A DNA stretch of 64,000 bases from NCBI GenBank assembly GCA_003024785.1, contig PUQB01000020.1, forward strand, positions 1,137,314 through 1,201,313, read 5' to 3'. Under the pieces are notes generated by a model, which had not been told where the DNA came from, did no database searches, and worked only from the letters and a program-made list of their open reading frames with translations. Numbering within the stretch: position 1 is the stretch's first letter; each line of letters begins with the position of its first letter. A program made the position numbers and the translations under genes. The DNA is from Selaginella tamariscina (Eukaryota; Streptophyta; Lycopodiopsida; Selaginellales; Selaginellaceae). Positions 1-10,868 of this stretch are shown here, one piece after another.

Positions 1-1775
1 ACAGGATTATTATATCTTCTCTATCATACACATTTCATGTCTTTCTATAATCCTATGAATTTAACATTTTATTTTCATTTTATTATCTGGTTAAGATAAT
101 ATTTAGAAATATGGAAACATGTTTACACTTATTTCATTATACCATATTACAACGATTACATGTTCATCGTAGTACACATGTGGATGTGCACGTCGATATA
201 TACAGATGGTCATGTAAAAATAAATATTTTAATAAATTATTTAAATAATTTAATTGCAAAATCTACATTATGAGATATTATATAGCAATAATAAGTATAT
301 ATAAATCTAAAATAGGATTATTAATCTTTTATAATTTAACGATCCAGAAAAAAAACATTTCCAGATTTTCGTCTCCATCACACACGTTTTTAAAAAGATT
401 TAAGACTTCAATATACACCGTACACATTGCAAAAGTAAAGATGTTATCATCGTAATATAGAAAACGATATACATGTCTATATGTCAACGGGACATGCGGC
501 TTGTACAGTGCCAGTAAACTCCTCACCCGCACATCCATATCCTCCCACTGATGCTGTTCTTTGTACCTCGGCCTGTAAATCATTCCCTTGCATACCCCAT
601 CTTGCTGATCGTGCACAAGAACTACAATCTCTGCTTCAAGTGGATCAAATCCCGCACAAGCCGCCACAACTCTCCCATTCCCTACTGGGACATATCCGAT
701 CTTGGTTATCTTCAGATCCTCGATCCTCGACACCTCTCCATTCCCTTTACACAGTAGAGCTTGCCACTTGCAGACCCAAGAATAAACCCGTCTTTGCAGT
801 CTCTAAGCTCCTCTGTTCTTTGCCATCTCCCGGACTCATTCAGAATCTCACTGGAAGTGCTGAATTCCCCCTGGGAATCCGTCCCATACCCGCTCACAAC
901 CGCGAATTTCCCGTCCGGGAGCACAATTCCTCTGCATTCATCCCTCTCCTCGCTCAGTTCCATGCAGTCCTCCCACTTGTCGCTGTCCACGTCGTAAACT
1001 TCACAACTCTTGAGTGCGTTTTTGTTGTCGTCGTGCCCACCGGCTGCAAAAATCTTCCGCCCGGACACACCGCAGGCGAAGAATGACCTGCAGGAGCGCA
1101 TGTCGGAGCCTCTCCTCCAGCAGCCACTAGAGCAATCGTATATAAACACGCTCTTGATTGCATCCAAACTCGATGGGTTCCATCCGCCGATCACAAATAT
1201 CTTCCCCTCCAGCCCAATGATCTGACAGAACATGGGAATGCTCCCTGAATCCTCAAACTCTGGAACAGGTGGAATTCTCTCCCAATTCTTGCTCTTCGGA
1301 TTGTACAGTGAGAGCCCGAATTTTGGGATGCTGTTGACATTGTTTGAGCTGCTCTGGTCCTTCGTTCCGGGAAGCGCATGTAGGAGACATACAGACTTAT
1401 GTGTCGTGCCCGCCTTCGTCCTCGCCAGATAGAAGTGTCTGCTGGAGATTAGAGACTTCCAATCCCGGCATACCTTCTTCATCTCTTGGTGGCTCTTGTG
1501 CGAGATTCGTACAAGACACTCCAATGCAATGTCATCTGGCAATCCCGGAACAAGCCCGTGTTACCCATAATTTCTACAATGAAAAATGCATAACTCTAAT
1601 GCATGCTTGATAATCGAACCTTAGGAAAATCACAATTTCCAAGTCAACAAGAAGGATCTATATGAAACTTTTGCAATGGAATCAGAAACGCAACGATGCC
1701 CTCTTAAAAGTTAATACTCCTCTCCAGAGAAAAATCTGACTGCCACATCATATAGATCCGACGACTGTTGTGGTA
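1..1775. repeat. Left copy of a ~1.8-kb direct segmental duplication
   Basis: This block matches 15270-17125 in the same orientation. The match includes the AT-rich 3' flank (1-476), the whole F-box/kelch gene and about 200 bp upstream of its start; the shared phrase 'ataatcgaacctt' lies near 1610 and 16970. The left limit is cut by the window edge. Divergence is mostly small indels and substitutions, so the duplication is fairly recent. Confidence 0.85.
477..1568 (-). CDS. F-box/kelch-repeat protein, KMD/KFB type, copy 1 (frame broken)
   Basis: Predicted SCF ubiquitin-ligase substrate receptor. The N-terminal F-box reads 'VPGLPDDIALECLVRIS' and is followed by 'VCRDWKSLISSRHFYLAR'. Kelch repeats follow, with landmarks 'IFVIGGWNPSS', 'KIFAAGGHDDNKNALKSCEV', 'EERDECRGIV' and 'QGEFSTSSEI'. 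Order and spacing match the Arabidopsis KISS ME DEADLY/KFB family, which targets phenylalanine ammonia-lyase or type-B response regulators (family knowledge; the target here is unknown). Single exon. Compared with copy 2 (15761-16845) it has 2 extra nt just after the ATG (near 1555), a 1-nt loss near 748 that shifts the frame before 'SRIEDLKITKIGYVPVGNG', and a 1-nt loss near 536 that replaces the usual 'VQAAC' C-terminus. Copy 2 is intact at each of these sites. It is either a pseudogene or a gene with consensus indels. Confidence 0.85.
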
Positions 1776-2883
1776 TAATCATTTTGTAAATAATACTCAT
1801 TTTATGGGTTGTGATTTATTTAGTTTTATATAATTATACCAATACATATTGATTTTTCTTTATACTCACGGACCTTAATATTATCAAATATGACCATCCA
1901 TTTGACTGTATTGTACTACATGCATCAATTTCTTTCGATGGGTTCTACTTTTATTCATTTTATCATAATTAATCATATTAATTATACATATTGATTTCTC
2001 TTTATATTCACGAGATTTATAAGTCTTATAAAATTATTCTTCATTTTTCAAACTAGAAAATTAATTGGATTTGCTTCTTTAAAAATAATTATATATATTA
2101 AATTTATTACATTTCTTATAAAACTCTTTGTAGACCACCGTAACCTAGCCTATAAGAAAAATCTATAATTATTTCTTTATAAAATGTCCTTCAGTCAAAT
2201 CACAGCAGACTTTTGAAGGGTTTACACAACCTCTATTAATAAGAATATCATATTCTTTAGTCTTTATAAAAAGATTTTTTCTCACTCGTCTTATAGTGTT
2301 GACAAGTGAACATCATTCATTTATGTAAATAATTTATACTTAAATAAATGTACATTAAAGAAATCATTCATATTTTAAATGGACGCTTCTCCTATTTTGA
2401 TATGGGATTAAATGATTAGCTTATTCATGTTGATTGGAAATGTTTTCTCCTGATAAAAGAATATGACTTTCAGATAATTCATAAACTTACAATGCACAAC
2501 TAATTTATTCAGAAGAAAATTTTAATTTTATTAATTAATACATAATGATTGAACTTTGAATTGCATAAATCATTCTTAATATTAATTTCTCAGTTGTAAA
2601 ATAGTTTATCTCTGGAGGAGTTAATTCTCTGCATTGCATAATAAATCGGACGATCGCTATTTTCCTGTGTTTTCATAAGGATTAAAATCCTGTGTTTTGA
2701 TAGGGATTAAAATGACGTTAATTAAGTTTCCATCGCAGTTATTCCAAAGTTCTTCCTCAAGGACATGCATCTACACGCCTTTTGCGTATTCACTGCGCGT
2801 GGCATGAAGTACATATATATACACGTGTATGTATATATATAATATTTTCATATCTGTGTACAGTGTTATATGCTGAGAATGAA
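1776..2883. other. AT-rich intergenic stretch, no gene seen
   Basis: Long A/T runs and stop-rich in all frames. Nothing here resembles the missing N-terminal HAD-like half of the GPAT relic that begins at 2884. Confidence 0.6.
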
Positions 2884-3795
2884 CACTGTAGATACGTGTT
2901 TACTGCAATGCCAAGGGTGATGGTGGAGCATTTCTTGAAGAACTATGTTGGGACAGATACAGTTCTTGGTACAGAGCTCCATGTTGCTCGAGGAGGCTTT
3001 TGCACAGGGTTTTTAGAGTCCCCAGGTGTTGTTGAAGAAAATAAGGCATTTGCTGTGAGAAAATACCTCCGTGCCCGATCTCGCCCTTGGCTGCAATAGA
3101 TCTGATTTCCCCTACATGGCACTTTGCAAGGTGTGTCTTCGTGCGTGTGTGTTTAGATAATGTGTGTATTACTCTACAGGAGGCATACGTGGTTATAAAC
3201 GGACGGTCAGCAGAAGCAGTACCATGGGACGAGTATCTGAAATCGTTCGTTTTTCACGATGGAAGAATAACATGTTGTCCTACACCACTCAAGGCTCTAG
3301 CACTCCTTCTCTGGGCACCACCACACTTGCTCTGCTCCGGGGTTCGATTCCTCTCCTCTTTTCCGTTGTACGAATTGCCCTCGCTCTATATGCTTTGCTT
3401 GGTGTCAAAGTCCGTGTCACAGGCACGCCACCTCGCTTAACTGGTACGTGTGTGTGCGCGACAAGTGTTTGAAGACTCTATATAGATGCATATCTCTCTC
3501 TTACCAGGCTGCTCTACTACAGGTCGTGGGAAAGGGAGAGATATACTATTTGTGTGTTCACACCGAACACTACTTGATCCAGTACAAAGAAGATCTGGAG
3601 CTGTACAAAGAAGAGTATCAGCAATTACATCGTGTATTCGAGGTGTCAAAACTATACGACTAGCACACTGCAGAAGCCAGGACGCACGCCATATGCACAA
3701 CGTGCTGTGTGAGGCTCAGTTGTGTGTCCGGAGGGTACTACTTGTCAAGAACCATATTTAGTACTATGGTTTAACTCCCTGTTTGCAGAGCTTTA
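2884..3795 (+). pseudogene. Glycerol-3-phosphate acyltransferase (plant GPAT family), 5'-truncated and decayed
   Basis: Pieces in successive frames align in order with plant sn-glycerol-3-phosphate acyltransferases of the cutin/suberin group, which have an N-terminal HAD-like half and a C-terminal acyltransferase half. Order: 'YVFTAMPRVMVEHFLKNYVG', 'TVLGTELHVARGGFCTGF', 'SDFPYMALCK', a ~48-nt GT-AG intron (3140-3179 region), 'EAYVV', 'FVFHDGR', 'PTPLKALALLLWAP', 'YALLGVKVRVTGTPP', the acyltransferase HX4D block 'LFVCSHRTLLDP', 'GVKTIRL', then 'PEGTTCQEPYLV' and 'LFAEL' followed by an in-frame TAG. The first HAD motif (DxDGT) and everything upstream are missing, and so is the C-terminal third. 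Several frame changes are needed. The broken 5' end and the internal stop go beyond isolated indels, so I call it a pseudogene. It would have acted in lipid polyester synthesis at the ER. Confidence 0.8.
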
Positions 3796-4525
3796 GGACG
3801 ATGTAGTAAGTCCATCTCCGATATTAACCTAACAACTTTTCGTTTCCTTGATTTTTCAACGGTTTCGTATATGAATGTAAGGTATCATACATATATACAT
3901 ACATATGTATATTTACATGTATATATGTTGTACAGGGTTACAGTTTTTCTATGGTGGAGATGGAATTCATTTTCCCAATATACATTTCCAAATGTAAGAA
4001 GTACGCTTGGTTATCTTTAAGTAAATCAAGACAGGAATGTTCTGTATATGTGTGTGTGCGTGGGTTCCACAATTTCACAGGGTTTAGGGTTTCTGTTTTA
4101 ACTTGGCCACCGTGGTATAGAAGTCCCAATATCTAAATAAAAATACATTTAAACCAATTTTTAATACATATCACACACATTAAATATAGACGTATTTGGT
4201 GTTTAGTGTTAGAGATGCAAAGAATGCTTACAGGCACGGAACATACATTAACCAAAATGTATTATAAAAATTAAAATGCAAATTATGGCCGCATTAAACC
4301 GATAGCGAAACTTACTTTAAGTTTTGATATATCCTTTTCTATATTTCTTGCTGTGCATAATGTCAAACTAAGTAGCTAATATATATTCATTTAATATAGA
4401 TTTAATTATATTAGAATTTAATATAGATTTAATCAAAATAAACTTATATTGGAAACTTCTAGATACGTGTGCAACTCATGTGCATGCACGCAACTCATGT
4501 GTAGCGTGTAAAAGCATACAAAATT
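3796..4525. other. AT-rich stretch, no gene seen
   Basis: Contains TA/CA-rich low-complexity sequence around 3885-3930. A weak resemblance to a further GPAT exon near 3935-4000 was not convincing. Confidence 0.45.
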
Positions 4526-4597
4526 TCCGTTGCCGGGGTTTGAACCCGGGTCACCTAGGTGAAAGCCAGGTATCCTAAACTACTAGACTACAACGGA
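4526..4597 (-). tRNA. tRNA-Glu(UUC)
   Basis: 72-nt cloverleaf on the minus strand. The acceptor stem TCCGTTG/CAACGGA pairs over 7 bp. The D-arm region contains 'TAGTCTAGTAGTTTAGGATA'. The anticodon stem is CCTGG/CTAGG (one G-T wobble) around loop CTTTCAC, giving anticodon TTC. The T-arm CCGGG-TTCAAAC-CCCGG is perfect. A TTTT run lies just downstream as a pol III terminator. No intron is seen. It looks functional: it decodes GAA, and plant plastid-type homologues also feed tetrapyrrole synthesis, but this copy has the cytosolic form. Confidence 0.95.
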
Positions 4598-4894
4598 TCA
4601 ACACATTTAACAAACGCAGCAAGCGTATTGTCATATGTAACATTGTCCCAGCTGTGTCATTACATACACACATTGCTAAATGAACTATGTACCTAAGATA
4701 CTTCGTATATATTGACGATCTTTTAAAAGAATCCTTCACTTTCACTTTCACTTTCACACACCACACATATATTATATCATTGCACTATTGACGTTGCTTT
4801 GACTTATGTGTTTGTTTTATATTCTTGATTTGACCACGTGGTGAAGAAGTTCAAAGAGAAACATATAAATACATAAACTTTGTTCTGCATTTTC

Positions 4895-5300
4895 TTATGT
4901 GTTTCGTTGCTTAAAATATTTGTATAATGTCAATAACTCAGGTTTTTGTTTAAGACAAAATCTTAACATTTTACTGTTGAAATAGTTATTTAGAATATTC
5001 ATAAATATTTGAGCGGTTGACAATGACATTATTAAATTAAAAAATTAATTTCATTTGATTAAGTTAATAGAAAAACAAATTTTAAGATGAAAACAGGAAT
5101 TTAATTTGTCTTATCAATTAATTCTCCTTGTCATCTAAAGATTAATGAACTGACCTGTATGATAAAGAAGAAAATCATAATTTGTTTTATGTCTGTGCAT
5201 AGCACGCACACGCACACACACATGCAGACGCACACACATATACTCCATATATTAGCTAGATTTTGTGTATGTAATCACTATTTAGAAATGCGGAGTCAAT
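4895..5300. repeat. Member of a degenerate AT-rich ~400-bp repeat family (copy a)
   Basis: Shares an ordered series of phrases with 6120-6450, 13340-13620, 14200-14530 and 15160-15300: 'ttatgtgttt', 'aaaatgttaacat...actgttg', 'ttttcataaatat', 'aaaattaatttcatttgatt', 'aaaacaggaatttaatttgt', and then a CA-rich tail. No coding capacity is evident. Confidence 0.6.
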
Positions 5301-5450
5301 CTAGATCAAAGAATGTTTACATTCTGATTAGTTCTTTAACAGATCATTATTTATTCTATTAAATTTTTAATATTTATATTCGTTCTTATTCCCTGCCTAT
5401 TTAATCATTTTAAATGCATTCAGAAGCTTTTGTACTTTTAATATTTTAAA

Positions 5451-5924
5451 CGGAAAATTACATTTATACCTTAGAAGTTTTATATTTACATATATACCTT
5501 ACAAGTTTTATATTTACATATATATATCTGAAACTTTAATTTAAAATTTCATAAATTGTAAAATTAAAAATTAAAATACATTTTATAAAAATTAATAAAA
5601 ATAATAAAATTTTATATTATTATATTTAGGTCCAAAATACAACCTATTAAACATATATATAACAATATAATATAATTATTTTAAATTTTTTACTATGATA
5701 ATTTTTTAACATTTAACACTTAATAAACCTTAATTATTTTATTTGTAATATATTATGAATTAAAAATATATTTTTAATTAATATTATTATTTTAAAAATT
5801 AAAATATTACGATTGAAGTTTTTAAAGGGTATATATGTAAATTTAAAATTTTAAAAAGGGAATATAAAACTTATAATATATATATAAATATAATAAATTT
5901 CAGGGGTATGAATGTAATTTTTCC
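5451..5924. mobile_element. 474-bp MITE with inverted termini and 9-bp TSD
   Basis: The left end begins GGAAAATTACATTTATACC (from 5452). The reverse complement of the right end is GGAAAAATTACATTCATACC (ending at 5924). Imperfect complementarity extends roughly 100 bp inward ('AAGTTTTATATTTACATATA' and similar). The element is flanked by an exact 9-bp direct repeat TATTTTAAA at 5442-5450 and 5925-5933. It is AT-rich with no ORF. A 9-bp duplication fits a Mutator-like (MULE) non-autonomous element, although the superfamily is inferred only from TSD length. Confidence 0.85.
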
Positions 5925-5933
5925 TATTTTAAA

Positions 5934-6516
5934 AGTATATTTAATCATTAATTTTATCTGTAGTTAGTCACCAATAAATTGTGCGAGCCTGCCTGTTGGT
6001 GTACAATTCCTTATTTGCTCCACAGAGATAAAGTTGTATATATGTTATTTATATACACGTACATGAAAAGTCAGAATACACGAACGACATGATATATCAA
6101 ACCCGTTAATCTGAATTTCCTTATTATTATGTGTTTGTTTCTTTAAAATATTTAAAATAAAATGTTTATATAATGTCACTAAAAATGTTAGCATCTTACT
6201 GTTGTAATGTTGATTTAAAAATTATGAATATGTTATAATTTTGATTTATAATTTTCATAAATATAATAAATACTACATTGTCCCAATCTGCTTCCGATAT
6301 TAAAGTATGAAGCTAAAAATTAATTTTTTATATTTAGTAATGAAAAGCAAAATTTAACTGGACAACAAAATCTAAAGGTTTGAAGCTCTGTACGACAAAG
6401 AAAAACGCTCATTTTATTTTATATCTGATAGTACGCGCACACATACTCAAGCCTGCACGCATACACACATGTATTGGCTAGATTGTGTGTGTTTAAACTA
6501 AATGTATGGTTTTCAC
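5934..6516. repeat. Intergenic stretch with repeat-family copy b (6120-6450)
   Basis: Carries the same ordered AT-rich phrases as 4895-5300 and ends in a CA-rich tract near 6432-6480. The copia element inserted immediately downstream. Confidence 0.55.
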
Positions 6517-6627
6517 TGTTACATGACATACCTCGCCACATATACATTTAGGGCTTTCCGTTTGTGTCCGTTAGCACGGTGCGCTTGGATCCTGATTGTC
6601 ATGGTATCAGAGCTCGGATAGCACCAT

Positions 6628-7479
6628 GGAAGAAAGCCATCCATCCGCGAGTTTGATGGAGAAGGATTTGAGGGATTCAAGATCCATCTTGAATCCTTTC
6701 TCTTATTTCATGGGTTGTTGGGGATTGTAGATGGAACAGAGTCGTCGCTAGCTCCAGGTTCTACTGCTGCTGAGGTACATGACTGGAATCTCCGGGATTC
6801 CAAGGCTAGAGGAAGTATTGCAATGTGCCTGTCCTCGAATGTATTATTTGCTGCTCCATCCATTTCCAAATCCACTGCAGCAGCACTTTGGAAATAGTTT
6901 GAGCGACACCTATGGCATCAAGAGTGAAATGGATGTCTTCAACATCCATTCACAGCTAGATTCCTTGAGGCTAGAGGAAAATGGTAGTATCCAGACTCAC
7001 ATTGCCAAGCTCCAGGATTTTTCATACAGCTTGCGGCTGCTGGGGCGAAGCATTGTCTCACAGATGAGCAGCAGAGACTGCGACTCTACAAGTCCTTGCC
7101 GGCTAGTTGGAAGAATGCAGTTGAGAACTTGCTTCTCCAACCAGATGCCGTGAGGAGTCTTCGCAATATTGAAGCCATGCGAAGTGAGAGGGCGGAAATG
7201 CCACATGCTATGTATGCTCACAGGCTCTTGGTGATGCCAAAGTGGCAAAACGTATGCAGCAATAAATGCCCAGAAAGGGCAAAATTCTGGGGCAATAGCA
7301 AATGCCTAGAAAGGGCAAAATTTCAGGGTAGCAGCAAATGCCCAGAAAGGGCAAATTCTAGGGCATTTGGGCGTGCCAAGGCCAGACTTGTTAAGAATCA
7401 GTGTGCTTGTTGCTTGGAGATGGGCCATTGGGCTCAAGATTGCACTGCTCCAAAGCCTGTCAAACACCAATTGCTATGA
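6628..7479 (+). CDS. gag: copia Gag with zinc knuckle (frameshifted)
   Basis: Reads in three successive pieces. Residues 'REFDGEGFEGFKIHLESF' and 'GLLGIVDGTE' are the usual copia Gag N-terminus. The middle, 'YGIKSEMDVFNIHSQL' with 'IQTHIAKLQDF', is in another frame after about 6890. The last piece (7096-7479) ends in a CX2CX4HX4C zinc knuckle, 'CACCLEMGHWAQDC'. Gag forms the capsid and binds the element RNA. A three-fold 14-residue internal repeat ('KCPERAKF' and variants, 7265-7360) sits before the knuckle, which is odd. At least two frame changes mean no continuous Gag as sequenced. Confidence 0.8.
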
Positions 7480-9104
7480 CGGCGAAAGCTAATGTACTCG
7501 AGAGCAATGGGACTGCTACAACAAATGAGGTTGACGAGGAACTCTACAACGCAGAGGCAGTTGTAGCACCGAGTAGGTGGCTTCTAGACTCTGGTTGTAC
7601 TAATCTTATGGGCAATAAGAAAAGTCTTTTTGAGTGTTACCAACCGAACATTGAAAAGCATGCTTTCATTTAGGTGATAATACCACCATCCATGTGGAAG
7701 GCATTGGGCAATTTCGGCTCTCACTTGATCATGGGCTGACCATGACATTTGATGGTGCCATGCATGTCTCCACCTTGCGACGTAATTTAATGTCCATCGC
7801 CAAGATATGTAATCAAAGTGCAATGGTAGTCTTTGATGCAAAGGGAGTCTCCTGGTTGACTCTAGCGACTTTCACATGCTTGGTACACAGTTGCTTCGTG
7901 GGAAACGCATTGGGGACTTGTACGAGATTACTGCTGCCGACTCAGTTCAGGCCTTTCAAACTGTGGAGGCAGATTCTCGTGCAGAGCTCTGGCACAAGAG
8001 ACTCGGTCATGTGAATTACCAATCTCTTCAACGAATGAAATCACAAGGCATAGTTACTGGATTGGATTTCCGACGTATCCCATCTACGTTTTGTGAAGCT
8101 TGTGTTTTAGGCAAGCATCACCGCCGAAATTTCTCGCCGAGTAAGCATCGAGCGATTGGACTTTTGGACTTGGTCCATTCTGATCTTTGTGGTCCCATGG
8201 ACGTGCCAAGCCATGATGGTGCGAAGTATTTCATCACATTCATTGATGACTATAGCCGTCGGACATGCATTCACTTCTTGATGCGCAAGAGCGATGCAGT
8301 TGTTGCGTTTCAAACATATAAGGCCTATGTTGAAAATCTCCTTGGCCGAAAGATAAAAGCTCTTCGAGTTGACGGTGGTGGTGAATACCTCAACAATGAG
8401 CTTCGGGGCATCTGTCGTGATGTAGGCATACGACTGCAAGCCACGGCTCGCTACACCCCCAGCAAAATGGTGTTGCAGAAAGGAAGAATCGCACTCTTGT
8501 CAATGCTGCTCGTGCTTTGTTAGCTGATGGACATCTTGACAAGACGTTTTGGCAAGAGGCCATAGCCACAGCAATGCATGTCCAAAATCGCCTTGCTACG
8601 GCTGCTTTGGATGGAAAAACCCCTGAGGCATTTTGGACAGGGTCTACTCCTGATGTGTCTCACTTTCGAGTCTTCGGTTGTGCGGCATACGCACATACCC
8701 CTGATCAACTTCGGAAAAAACTGGATCCCAAAAGTAAAAAATTCATCTTCATAGGATATGCACAAGATGACACCATCGGGAGAAAAGCTTACAAGTTGTG
8801 GGATCTTGCATCTCATAAGGCTCTTGTTAGCACGGATGTCATGTTCAACGAAGATGACTTTCCCATGCGCACAGAGGCTCTTCAAGATCCTTCTTTCATT
8901 GATGAGACTCAACTTGTTCCTTTGATACCACTTATGGGAGATGGTCCACTCTTGCCTCCGCCTTTAGATCCTATTCATGAGTTACCACTAGAGATTCCAC
9001 TGGGGAATCCTCCACTTCTAGACATGCCTGAACCAGTTGATGCTCAAATTGAGGATAGGCCTTCGACACCTCCACCACCATCGTCGACGTCGTGGCATGC
9101 CTGA
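7480..9104 (+). CDS. copia protease and integrase (frameshifted)
   Basis: The protease motif 'WLLDSGCTN' lies near 7578. The pre-integrase zinc domain 'LWHKRLGHVNYQSLQRM' with 'CEACVLGKHHR' is near 7988-8125. The integrase core carries catalytic Asp residues in 'LVHSDLCGPM' and 'LRVDGGGEY'. The catalytic-Glu block was expected in one frame but is reached only after a 1-nt shift near 8455 ('ctacacccccagcaaaatgg'). The C-terminal half reads from 8517 ('LADGHLDKTFWQEA', 'FRVFGCAAYAHTP'). The proline-rich tail overlaps the start of the RT frame at 9037. Confidence 0.85.
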
Positions 9105-10794
9105 TCCGATGCCAATTCTTGATCAACCCCGGGAACGTCGACCTTCATTGAAAGTCCGAGAAAATATTGAAGTAGATGCTGCGGAGCTCGATGATTTTTG
9201 TGGTCTTGTTGATGCTGGCATCCCCATGACCTATGATGAGGCCGTCTCAGGGCCTGAGGCTCCATATTGGATGGAAGCCATTGCGGAAGAAGTTGCTTCC
9301 ATTCGGGTTAACGGCACCTATGTTCAAGTGGATTCAGCACCACCGGGACGACGTGTTTTGGATCCAAAATGGATCTTTTCCAAAAAGTATGGAAAAGATG
9401 GTCAAGTGGTACGTTATAAGGCACGGTTAGTTGTTCGCGGATTTCGCCAAGTCCATGGCCTTGACTATGATGAAACATTCTCACCAGTTGTAAAAATGGC
9501 CAGCCTCCGTACCCTTTTTGCACTTGCGGCTGCTCGCAAATGGCAAGTCCACCATATGGATGTCAAGACAGCCTTCTTGAATGGGGATTTGCAAGAGGAT
9601 ATCTACATGCATATACCTCTTGGGTTTGAGGATGATGTTGCCTCTAGTGGCACTATATGGCAATTGCGGAAAGCTTTGTATGGCTTAAAACAAAGCTCCC
9701 GTGTTTGGTACCAAAAATTTGATGCTACCTTACGTGCTCAAGGCTTTTCTCGCTGCCATGCTGATCCCAATGTGTATGTGAAAGGCCATGCCAAGAGCAT
9801 GCTCATCGTGGCCCTCTATGTTGATGATTTGCTCATCATGGGTGATGACACTGATGCCATTGCTGCTCTAAAAGTTTCTCTTAGCCAGCAATTCCAGATG
9901 AAGGACCTTGGCCAAGTTTCTTACTTTCTTGGCTTTGAGGTCACACATGATCCCAAGTCTGGTAGCTACATGCTTAGCCAACAACGTAAGGTCGAAGTCT
10001 TGCTGGATCGGTTTGGTATGCGTGATTGCCACCCTGTCAAGACCCCAATGGTTGTCGGTGCCATTGACCTCACAATTGAGCAACCCGGTGAGCCTCTACC
10101 TGCTGGGACTCCTTATCGGCATCTCATCGGTTGTCTCACATATTTGTCCCTAATGACTCGCCCCGACATCGCATATGCGACTATTGCCTTAAGTCAGTAT
10201 AACACGTCACCAACCACCATGCATTGGCAAGCTGCCAAGCGTATCGTCAGATACCTTCGGGGCACTATGGATTGTGGCATTGCTTATTCGGGAGGTGATG
10301 CATCGTTGACATGCTACACAGATGCTAGCTTTGCCAACAACAAAGGTCATCGCTCAACTTCTGGCATTTGCCTTTCCTTCTCAGGAGGTGCCATTGCGTG
10401 GGCTTCTAAGCGACAATCTGTGGTGGCACTTTCTAGTGCAGAAGCTGAGTACATTGCACTCACTACTGGTAGCAGGGAAGTGGTTTGGGCTCGGGGGCTA
10501 CTTGCTGAGCTGGGATGTCCACAAGCTGGCCCCACTCCTTCTTGGTGCGACAACTTGAGCAGCATTGCCATGTCCAAGAACCCCGTCCACCATGCTCGCT
10601 CGAAGCACATTGAAGTCCAATTCCACTACGTGCGTGAGCTAGTTGATGGTGGCACACTGGCCGTCCAACATCTTGGGACAAAGGACATGCCAGCTGACCT
10701 TCTCACCAAGCCATTGGGGCCACACCAGTTTCAACTCTTGCGCCACAGATTTGGGTTGGTAAGTGGCTTCGGTTTGGGGGGGAGTGTTACATGA
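9037..10794 (+). CDS. copia reverse transcriptase/RNase H (open frame)
   Basis: 585-residue open frame, intact. RT blocks: 'WIFSKKYGKDGQVVRYKARL', 'MDVKTAFLNGDL', 'ALYGLKQSSRVWYQKF' and the catalytic 'LYVDDLLIMG'. RNase H follows with 'CYTDASFANN', 'ALSSAEAEYIAL' and 'WCDNLSSIAM', so the acidic residues are present. It ends at the purine tract and the 3' LTR. The enzyme copies element RNA into DNA in cytoplasmic particles. The intact frame suggests it could still act in trans. Confidence 0.93.
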   Translation: MMLKLRIGLRHLHHHRRRRGMPDPMPILDQPRERRPSLKVRENIEVDAAELDDFCGLVDAGIPMTYDEAVSGPEAPYWMEAIAEEVASIRVNGTYVQVDSAPPGRRVLDPKWIFSKKYGKDGQVVRYKARLVVRGFRQVHGLDYDETFSPVVKMASLRTLFALAAARKWQVHHMDVKTAFLNGDLQEDIYMHIPLGFEDDVASSGTIWQLRKALYGLKQSSRVWYQKFDATLRAQGFSRCHADPNVYVKGHAKSMLIVALYVDDLLIMGDDTDAIAALKVSLSQQFQMKDLGQVSYFLGFEVTHDPKSGSYMLSQQRKVEVLLDRFGMRDCHPVKTPMVVGAIDLTIEQPGEPLPAGTPYRHLIGCLTYLSLMTRPDIAYATIALSQYNTSPTTMHWQAAKRIVRYLRGTMDCGIAYSGGDASLTCYTDASFANNKGHRSTSGICLSFSGGAIAWASKRQSVVALSSAEAEYIALTTGSREVVWARGLLAELGCPQAGPTPSWCDNLSSIAMSKNPVHHARSKHIEVQFHYVRELVDGGTLAVQHLGTKDMPADLLTKPLGPHQFQLLRHRFGLVSGFGLGGSVT

Positions 10795-10868
10795 CATACC
10801 TCGCCACATATACATTTAGGGCTTTCCGTTTGTGTCCGTTAGCACGGTGCACTTGGATCCTGATTGTC

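Larger units (their letters stand above)
6517..10868 (+). mobile_element. Ty1/copia LTR retrotransposon with 84-bp LTRs
   Basis: Terminal direct repeats 6517-6600 and 10785-10868 differ at about one position (GTGCGCTTGG against GTGCACTTGG) and begin TGTTACATG. The sequence TGGTATCAGAGCT, complementary to initiator tRNA-Met, follows the left LTR at 6602. A purine tract GGTTTGGGGGGGAG ends at 10784. A 4-bp TCAC repeat flanks both ends (6513-6516 and 10869-10872). The internal order gag, protease, integrase, RT, RNase H is the copia order. LTRs of 84 bp are extremely short for an element with full coding content. Near-identical LTRs imply recent insertion. Confidence 0.95.
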
